Shown here piece after piece: positions 58,661 through 64,000 of a stretch of DNA of 64,000 nt. Every line of letters begins with the position of its first letter. Position 1 is the first letter of the stretch. The notes beneath the pieces are model-generated. The model saw only the letters and a program-made list of their open reading frames with translations, was not told the DNA's origin and did not search any database. The stretch is from a bacterium. GTDB lineage: Bacteria > Myxococcota_A > UBA9160 > UBA4427. Made by a program: the position numbers and the translations under genes. The stretch is from positions 1 to 64,000 of the forward strand of contig JANSYR010000003.1 of assembly GCA_024742285.1 (NCBI GenBank), given 5' to 3'.

Positions 58661-60396
58661 CTCTTCAGCTCGATGATCGCGTCCGCGCGATCGAGCCGGT
58701 CGACCGAGCCTTCCTTGATCCGCTTGCAGCGGCTCTCGAGGTCGTTCATCCGGCGGCTGATCCAGCTCGCGGCCAGGTCGAAGCGGCGCGGGTCCGCCTG
58801 CGCCTGCTTGAGCAGCTCGGCGCCAGCGATCACGCTCGCGACCACCTCGGCGAGGGACTGCGCAGACATCAGCGCGTAGTTGAAGTCGGCGAGGAGCGCT
58901 CCGGCGGCGCCCAGGATCTGGTTCATTCCGTCGAGGACCTTGTCGGCCTGCTCCTTCATCTTCGGCTCGTCGAAGGTCTTGAGCTCCTGCTCGAGGGACT
59001 CGAACACGACCGTGAGCGCACCCTTGGCGAGCTCCTTGAGCGCGAAGGAGACCTGGATCTCCGACGTACCTTCGTAGATCGTCGTGATGATCGCGTCGGC
59101 GTGGAGCTTGCCGACGACGGACTCGGACATGAATCCCAGGCCACCGTGGATCTGGATCGCGTCGCGGCTGATCGAGTCTGCTGCCTCGGTGCCCATGTAC
59201 TTGGCGAGCGGCGTGAGGAGACGGATGCGCGTCGCGTTGCGCTCGTAGAGCGCCTGCAGCTCGACCTGCTCGGCGTTCGAGAGCTCCGTAGAACCGTCGG
59301 CAATCCGCGCCATGACCCGCTCGATCGCGGCGTTCTGGTCGACCAGCGAGCACGCCCGATAGAGGAGCGCGCGGCTGCCCTCGAGCTCGAGGGTCATCTT
59401 CGCCAGGCGGTCCTTCATGAGCGGCTGGGTCGCGATCGGCTGGCCGAACTGGACGCGGTCCTTGGCGTACTGGATCGCTTCCTGGAGGGCCGCTTCCGCG
59501 ATCCCGACACCCTGCGCCGCGACGCCGAGGCGAGCGTTGTTCATCAGCGAGAGCATCGCCTTGAAGCCTTCGCCGGCCTCGCCGACGAGGAAGCCCTCGG
59601 AGCGGTCGAAGGTGATCGCCGCCGTCGGCGATCCGTGGATGCCGAGCTTGTCTTCGAGGCGCGTCACGTGGACCTCGTTGCTCTCACCGGAGTCCAGCGT
59701 ACGCGGCACGAGGTAGAGGGAGAGGCCCTTGGTCGTGCCCTTGCTGTCGTCGAACGTCGCGTGGTCGCGGGCGAGCACGAGGTGGATCTCGCAGCCGCCG
59801 TTCGTGATGAAGATCTTGTTGCCGTCGATGAAGTAGCGGCCGTTCTCCTCGGTCGCGCGAGTCTGGATCGCGCCGAGGTCCGAGCCGGCCTGCGGTTCGG
59901 TCAGGTCCATCGCACCCATCACCTCGCCCGAGGCGAAGCGCGGGAGGTACTGCTGCTTCAGCTCGTCCGAGGCGAACTTCTGGATGTCCTCGGCGACGCC
60001 GGCCTGGAGGCCGAGGATCGTCATGAGGCCCGCGTCCGCGCGGGACACCATCTGGAGGATCACGTTCGCGACGAAGGACGGCAGACCGAAGCCGCCGTAC
60101 TCCTCGTCGACACCGAAGCTGATCAGGCCCGCCTCGGTCAGCGCGTCGAGGGCGTCCTTGATGTGCTTGGGGTAGATGACCTGATCGTTCTCGAGCTGGA
60201 CCTCTTCGTCCCAACCCTCGCGGAGCGCCGGCGCGTGCTCTTCGCAGATCGCCGCGGCGGTCTCGAGGATCTCCTGGAGGGCGGCGCGGTCGACATCGAC
60301 GTCACCATCCTCGCCCTTGCGCCAGTTGAAGTAGGACTCCCAATCGATCAGCTCCTGAAGATAGAGAGTGACGGCGTCGTCCATGAATGCGCTCAT
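58657..60396 (-). CDS. Large acyl-CoA dehydrogenase (AidB/DmdC-like)
   Basis: A 579-residue flavin enzyme longer than the usual 380-residue acyl-CoA dehydrogenases. The core has AMDLTEPQAGSDLGAIQT (FAD-binding), LGIHGSPTAAITFD and RVQFGQPIATQPLMKDRLA. IQIHGGLGFMSESVVGKLHADAIITTIYEGTSEIQ includes the catalytic Glu of IYEGTSE. The N-terminal 60 residues and the last 100 (EPKMKEQADKVLDGM... SWISRRMNDLESRCKRIKEG) are the extensions seen in long-chain or 3-methylmercaptopropionyl-CoA types. It would make a trans-2-enoyl-CoA for an enoyl-CoA hydratase. The start at 60396 lies 126 bases before a hairpin. Confidence 0.92.
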   Translation of the reverse strand: MSAFMDDAVTLYLQELIDWESYFNWRKGEDGDVDVDRAALQEILETAAAICEEHAPALREGWDEEVQLENDQVIYPKHIKDALDALTEAGLISFGVDEEYGGFGLPSFVANVILQMVSRADAGLMTILGLQAGVAEDIQKFASDELKQQYLPRFASGEVMGAMDLTEPQAGSDLGAIQTRATEENGRYFIDGNKIFITNGGCEIHLVLARDHATFDDSKGTTKGLSLYLVPRTLDSGESNEVHVTRLEDKLGIHGSPTAAITFDRSEGFLVGEAGEGFKAMLSLMNNARLGVAAQGVGIAEAALQEAIQYAKDRVQFGQPIATQPLMKDRLAKMTLELEGSRALLYRACSLVDQNAAIERVMARIADGSTELSNAEQVELQALYERNATRIRLLTPLAKYMGTEAADSISRDAIQIHGGLGFMSESVVGKLHADAIITTIYEGTSEIQVSFALKELAKGALTVVFESLEQELKTFDEPKMKEQADKVLDGMNQILGAAGALLADFNYALMSAQSLAEVVASVIAGAELLKQAQADPRRFDLAASWISRRMNDLESRCKRIKEGSVDRLDRADAIIELKS

Positions 60397-60522
60397 GATC
60401 TTCTCCTGAGGGGTGGCCGGCTTCGATGCCGAGGCGGGGAGCCTAGAGGCCTTTCGCCCGACTACGAGTCAGACCGGGGGGTGGTTCGTTCGTCCTGGAG
60501 ACGAATGGGGTTGCCGTTCGAA

Positions 60523-60564
60523 CGATGCGTCGCCCGAGCGACTTCACTCGTGGGGGACGCATCG
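60523..60564 (-). terminator. 9-bp hairpin after the ExeA-like gene
   Basis: CGATGCGTC (60523-60531) and GACGCATCG (60556-60564) pair perfectly, with an inner CCCGAG/CTCGGGG-like extension carrying a bulged base. The stem starts seven bases past the ExeA-like stop, read on the minus strand. A 10-bp palindrome CGTTCGAACG (60515-60524) abuts it. No T tract follows, so it may be a Rho-type terminator or a processing stem. Confidence 0.5.
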
Positions 60565-60570
60565 ATGTGT

Positions 60571-62652
60571 CTACCAGAATCGTTCTTTGCGTTCCGTGTT
60601 CGGGGCCGGTCCCGGAGCAGCCGGAACCGACTCCTGCGGATTCCGGGCGTCCGGCCGGGCCGGATTCCTGTCGACAGAATCTTTCTTCGCAAGGGGCACG
60701 CGTGCAAGCCGCCCGTCTCGATTCGTCTGCTCTGTGTACGTGACCCCAGCTTCGTCCTTCGTGGACGACTCGGCCGTGACTGCGGGTGCAGCAAACGCGG
60801 TCCGTGCCGCTTCCGGCGCGGCCTGTGCCGCGTCGCGCGCATCGGCGGGCCCGACGTCGATGCGTGCGCCGCGTTCGGCGGCCTGCTTCGCGTCGAGGGC
60901 TTCGGCGCGGGCGCTGGCCTTCGCGAGCATCTCCTTCGGAAGGCGATCGAGCGCCTTCTTGTCGACGAAGCCCTGCGCCGGCGTCGCGAGGACGGGGGCC
61001 GTGCCTGCGGAGGCCGTCGTTCCGCCGGCGACCCTCGAGCTCGATTCGGGTGCCGACTCGTCGCCGCCGCCGAACACGAGAAATGCGAGTCCGGCAACCG
61101 TCGCGGCGATCGCCACCATTACCAGCGGCTTGCGCCCGGCCGGGCGCGCGAGGCCCTCGAAGGCGGCGAGCTCCTCGTCGGTGAGCGGGGCGTCGAAGGC
61201 GTCGGCCTCCGGTGCGTCCGGCTCGGGGGCGAAAGCTGCATCCGTCTCGCCTTCTGCACGGGTGGGCGTCGGATGGCCGTCCACCGCCTGTGCCTCGTCC
61301 TCGGTCGCGAAGGTCCAGCTTCCCTCTTCTTCGTCGTGGATCGGATCCGGATCCGGATCCGCGTTCGTCTCGACGACGTCGGCCAGTTCGATCGGCGCCT
61401 CGCCTGCATCCTCGCCGTCGTTGCCCGACGTGCGATTGGCGGCGGACTCGAAGAACTCGAGGGCGGCTGCGAGATTTCGCGGCGCCTGGGCTTCGTCGGC
61501 CGACGCCTCGTCCGAGTGCTGGCTCGGCGTCGCGGCGTCCGTGTCGCCGACGGGCGGAGACGGTTCGTGCAGCGCGTCGTCCGGGCTCGAGAACACGAGC
61601 GGGTTCGATGGGTCGTGCTCGTCGTCGGATTCGGACCCCATCGAATCGTCGCCGTCGCAAGCGAGGACGGCGGTCTCGTCGATGCCCGCATCGGAGGGCG
61701 GGGGCGGCGCCGGGTCCTCGGCGCCGCTGAACTCGCCTTCGGCCATCAACGCCTCGAATTCGTCGGGGACGGTCCAGGGCGCCTCGTCGTTGCTCGTGTC
61801 GGTCTCGGCCGCCGAGGCCACGAGGGAACCGTCTCCTTCTTCCTCGTCGGGCTCGATCTCCTGTTCTTCGGGCTGCGGATCGCAGACGGCGTGCACGAAG
61901 TCGGCGTCGATCTCGGTGCATCCCTGGGACGCCGCCTCGACCAGCAGCTTCTCGCAGAGCGCCGAGATCTCACCCGGCACGCCGCCGGCGTAGCCGTGAA
62001 TCGCGAAGCCGGCTTCCTCGCTGAAGAGCGCATCGCCGCGCCAACCTGCGCGCCGGAGGTGCTTGACGATGTAGGAGGCCACGCCGTTTCTGGGCAGGGG
62101 GGCGAACTCGAGCTGCAGCGTCTGGATCCGGTCCAGCCACCAGAGGAGCGGCGCCGGCGTTTCGCCTTCCCGGGCGGCGAGGTTCGCGAGCAGGATGCTC
62201 TGGACGACCGGGAAGTCCTGGTCGGTCCGATAGCTGAGGAGCACGTCGAGATGGTCGAGGAAGTCCTCGGTCGCGTGCTCGGCCTGATCGATCACCAGAA
62301 CGAGCCGGCGGTCGGCGCGCGCTTCCACGAGGGCGGATCGCGAGAGTCGTCCGTCGTCGAGTCCCCACTGGCGCGCGATCCCGTCCCGGCACGTCTCCCA
62401 GGCGACCCCGGCATCGAGCACGTTCGCGACGCGCGCCTCGTCGCCGAGCAGCTTCGGGAGCGCCCGCGCGAGGCTGGTCTTGCCGAGACCGGCGGCGCCG
62501 CTCACGCAGATCCGGGACGCGCCCTCGTCGAGTCCGCCGCGAATCGTGCCGAACGCATCGCGCAGCGCCCGCGTCCCGAGGACGACCTGGCTCTGGGCCC
62601 TCCCCTCGAAGGGGGACTGCTCGAGCTCGAAGAACTTCAGGTAGGCGGACAC
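60571..62652 (-). CDS. ExeA-like AAA+ ATPase with acidic linker and membrane anchor
   Basis: A 693-residue protein. MSAYLKFFELEQSPFEGRA is the ExeA/GspA-type opening, with Walker A GAAGLGKTS (52-60), Walker B-like VLVIDQAEHA, and a helical lid to about residue 260. Residues about 270-500 are low-complexity, rich in Asp, Glu, Pro and Ser. One membrane helix follows (509-529, KPLVMVAIAATVAGLAFLVF), then a 160-residue Ala/Lys-rich periplasmic tail. ExeA-type ATPases assist secretin assembly or exosortase/capsule systems; here the partner is not in the window. It is divergent from the FHA-flavoprotein gene. Confidence 0.78.
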   Translation of the reverse strand: MSAYLKFFELEQSPFEGRAQSQVVLGTRALRDAFGTIRGGLDEGASRICVSGAAGLGKTSLARALPKLLGDEARVANVLDAGVAWETCRDGIARQWGLDDGRLSRSALVEARADRRLVLVIDQAEHATEDFLDHLDVLLSYRTDQDFPVVQSILLANLAAREGETPAPLLWWLDRIQTLQLEFAPLPRNGVASYIVKHLRRAGWRGDALFSEEAGFAIHGYAGGVPGEISALCEKLLVEAASQGCTEIDADFVHAVCDPQPEEQEIEPDEEEGDGSLVASAAETDTSNDEAPWTVPDEFEALMAEGEFSGAEDPAPPPPSDAGIDETAVLACDGDDSMGSESDDEHDPSNPLVFSSPDDALHEPSPPVGDTDAATPSQHSDEASADEAQAPRNLAAALEFFESAANRTSGNDGEDAGEAPIELADVVETNADPDPDPIHDEEEGSWTFATEDEAQAVDGHPTPTRAEGETDAAFAPEPDAPEADAFDAPLTDEELAAFEGLARPAGRKPLVMVAIAATVAGLAFLVFGGGDESAPESSSRVAGGTTASAGTAPVLATPAQGFVDKKALDRLPKEMLAKASARAEALDAKQAAERGARIDVGPADARDAAQAAPEAARTAFAAPAVTAESSTKDEAGVTYTEQTNRDGRLARVPLAKKDSVDRNPARPDARNPQESVPAAPGPAPNTERKERFW

Positions 62653-63173
62653 GCTTCCTCCCGACTCGCGGACCAGGCCAAACGTTCGGATTCGCAGGGA
62701 AAATCGTCCGCTCAGGGGTCTGTCTTGAGCGGGGATAGTGGGTTTTTTGCCTCATTTGGGCAGATGAGCCGCCGAGGCGGGTCCCCGTGCGTTCGAGGCG
62801 CGTCGGAAAATTCTCAGCTCGCTTCGATTCCGGCTGCGGCTCGCGCGAATCGGGGCGGTTCGGACGCCGGGTCTGCGCCTCGAGACCGCCCGGTGCCCGC
62901 CCGCGGAACGTCGCGCCCGCCCGCGGCACCCCCGATCGGCCCCGGCTGTCGGGCGAGGGGGACCGTGCCTGATGGCGCGCACGGACGCGCTCGGAGGTGA
63001 TCCGGCGACCCGGTCCCGGCGGTGTTGCCGGGAGGAGGTCGCGCGTGTGTGCTTGGCGCCGAGCGGATCGAGCTGCAGACGCGGGTGAATTCCTCGGGCG
63101 ACGTGGCATAGAATCGTCCATGCATCGCCGGTCGCTTCCATAGAGCGTCGCGCGTACTAGGGAGTGAGCCAGC
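62653..63173. other. Divergent intergenic region
   Basis: This 521-bp gap between the ATPase and the FHA gene is the longest non-coding stretch. It has a T-rich run, GGGTTTTTTG, near 62738-62747 and a 12-base direct repeat, GCCCGCCCGCGG, at 62895-62906 and 62915-62926 (20-bp period, two helical turns). TAGAAT near 63110 is a possible -10 for the FHA gene. No convincing open frame lies in it; short predicted peptides there are arginine-rich and look spurious. I see no tRNA or riboswitch fold. Confidence 0.6.
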
Positions 63174-64000
63174 TTGTCGATGCGCGCCACGTTGACCGTC
63201 ATGGGCGGTCTGCCCGACCAGGCCGGGCAGTCGTTCGACGTCGGTCCGGAGACCACGACGCTCGGGCGGGGTCTCGCGTGCGACGTGCAGCTGGCGGACC
63301 AGAGCATCTCCCGGCTCCACGCCGAGCTCGTCTGGGAGGGCGAGACCCTCGTCCTGGTGCACAAGAGCCAGGTGAACCGCACCCTGGTGAACGGCGTGCA
63401 GATCACCGATCGCCTCACGCTCGCCGGCGGCGAAGAGATCCAGCTCGCCGACCGCGTCGTCCTTCGGCTGCGGATCGAGCGGGTCGAGGAGGCGCCGAGC
63501 GAGCCGGCATCCCCGACCGCGGAGGTCGACGAGACCCGGGACGGTTCGGTCGAGCCGCCCGCCGCGCCCGTCGAAGCGCCGCCGGAGCCGGTCGCCCCGT
63601 CGCCGCGCGAAGAGCCGCCGGCACCCGCTGCCGCAGAGCCTGCGGCGCCATCGGAGTCGGAACCGGAGCCGGTCGCTCCGCCGCCCCTGCCCGAACCCGT
63701 CGCCCCTGAACCGCCGCGAGCACCGGAGCCCGAGCCGGTTGCGCCTCCCCCTCCGGAGCCGCCGCAGCCGCCGTCTGCGGCACCGATGGTGCAGGCCGAG
63801 CCTACGGAAGGGCCCGAGGTCACCAGCGCCCTTCTCCTCCGTCCGGTCTCTGCCGACGAACCGCCGCCGGATCCGTCGAGCGTGAAGCTCGCGATCATCG
63901 GGGCGGGCCCCGCCGGCATCGCGGCGGGCGTACGCGCTGCCGAGCGCGGCGTCGAGCATGCCCTCTACGAGCGGTCGGTCCTCGCCGACACGATCGTGAA
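63174..64000 (+). CDS. FHA-domain/flavoprotein fusion, cut by the window edge
   Basis: At least 275 residues, running off the right edge. Residues about 5-100 form an FHA phosphothreonine-binding domain (TTLGRGLACDVQLADQSISR, then LHAEL, with the Arg, Ser and His of the site). Residues about 105-235 are a Pro/Glu/Ala linker with repeated EPEPVAPPP units. Residues 237-275 start a Rossmann fold (VKLAIIGAGPAGIAAGVRAAE), the N-terminus of an FAD/NAD(P) pyridine-nucleotide oxidoreductase. Start: TTG 63174 has AGGGAG at nine bases; ATG 63180 is the alternative. The remainder and its catalytic motifs are outside the window. The FHA part suggests control by Ser/Thr kinases. Confidence 0.82.
   Translation, partial: MSMRATLTVMGGLPDQAGQSFDVGPETTTLGRGLACDVQLADQSISRLHAELVWEGETLVLVHKSQVNRTLVNGVQITDRLTLAGGEEIQLADRVVLRLRIERVEEAPSEPASPTAEVDETRDGSVEPPAAPVEAPPEPVAPSPREEPPAPAAAEPAAPSESEPEPVAPPPLPEPVAPEPPRAPEPEPVAPPPPEPPQPPSAAPMVQAEPTEGPEVTSALLLRPVSADEPPPDPSSVKLAIIGAGPAGIAAGVRAAERGVEHALYERSVLADTIV

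Noticed and set aside
58405-63000. A very long plus-strand open frame (about 1531 codons) opposite the dehydrogenase and the ExeA-like ATPase
   Set aside because: It is antisense to two genes with clear family motifs, has a low-complexity, Arg/Leu/Val-rich composition and no domain. Such frames arise from third-position GC bias.
63560-63770. Glu-Pro-Val-Ala-Pro repeats as a DNA repeat element
   Set aside because: They are in frame in the FHA fusion linker and vary in codons, so they reflect a protein low-complexity linker.

Overview
The window is very GC-rich, densely coded chromosomal DNA of a free-living bacterium with a large catabolic and lipid-handling gene set. It contains a PEP-CTERM protein, a BTAD/AAA regulator, a sigma-54 activator, an ExeA-like ATPase, an FHA fusion protein, PqiA/PqiB/PqiC, PlsB and PlsC homologues, a P450, an aldehyde:ferredoxin oxidoreductase and many CoA-ester enzymes. 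This mixture recalls high-GC 'deltaproteobacterial' lineages (Myxococcota or Binatia-like), but no rRNA or marker gene fixes the taxon and the assignment is an inference. I saw no tRNA, rRNA, CRISPR array or intact mobile element. The first 298 bases hold the tail of a probable transposase.

Layout. 0.4-9.6 kb: a secreted DUF3604 protein; a zinc alcohol dehydrogenase divergent from an N-acyl-D-amino-acid deacylase-type amidohydrolase; an MBL-fold hydrolase; a flavodoxin-fold reductase; a second deacylase paralogue; a rhodanese. 9.7-16.1 kb: a giant AAA-TPR-wHTH-BTAD regulator divergent from a PEP-CTERM beta-helix protein. 16.2-25.8 kb: DUF3604 number 2, a membrane protein, a ThDP enzyme, a sigma-54 activator convergent with a membrane acyltransferase that has a near-consensus sigma-54 promoter and paired upstream palindromes, an enoyl-CoA hydratase and an APH-fold phosphotransferase. 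26-38.6 kb: a sulfotransferase, a SnoaL-fold protein, PlsB, then a plus-strand run of CoA-transferase, TfoX-N protein, PlsC-like acyltransferase, split pqiA-pqiA, pqiB and pqiC (envelope lipid synthesis and transport), a small membrane protein, a SnoaL-fold protein and a LOG-family protein. 38.7-43.5 kb: a compact P450, thiolase-like, DUF35, LLM oxidoreductase and HSL-esterase operon that looks like a pathway for an alicyclic, steroid-like or branched acyl substrate. 43.6-53.4 kb: DUF3604 number 3, a SnoaL-fold protein, TerC, a second sulfotransferase, aldehyde:ferredoxin oxidoreductase divergent from a nickel/cobalt-type transporter, an acyl-CoA synthetase and a small unknown protein. 53.5-64 kb: exonuclease III, MsrA, an SDR, a degenerate PAS/ATPase sensor divergent from a TetR regulator, a SpoU/TrmH methyltransferase, a large acyl-CoA dehydrogenase, and an ExeA-like ATPase divergent from an FHA-flavoprotein fusion cut by the window edge.

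How it fits together. Most enzymes act on acyl-CoA, fatty or aromatic/alicyclic substrates (CoA synthetase, ACAD, enoyl-CoA hydratase, thiolase/DUF35, P450, SDR) or modify lipids (PlsB, PlsC, Pqi, acyltransferases, sulfotransferases). The non-coding DNA is unusually informative. It has a sigma-54 promoter with helically phased upstream boxes beside an activator gene, two intergenic arrays of one hairpin unit whose stem covaries between loci, a 58-bp block repeated exactly downstream of two DUF3604 genes, and several long inverted repeats between divergent or tandem genes.
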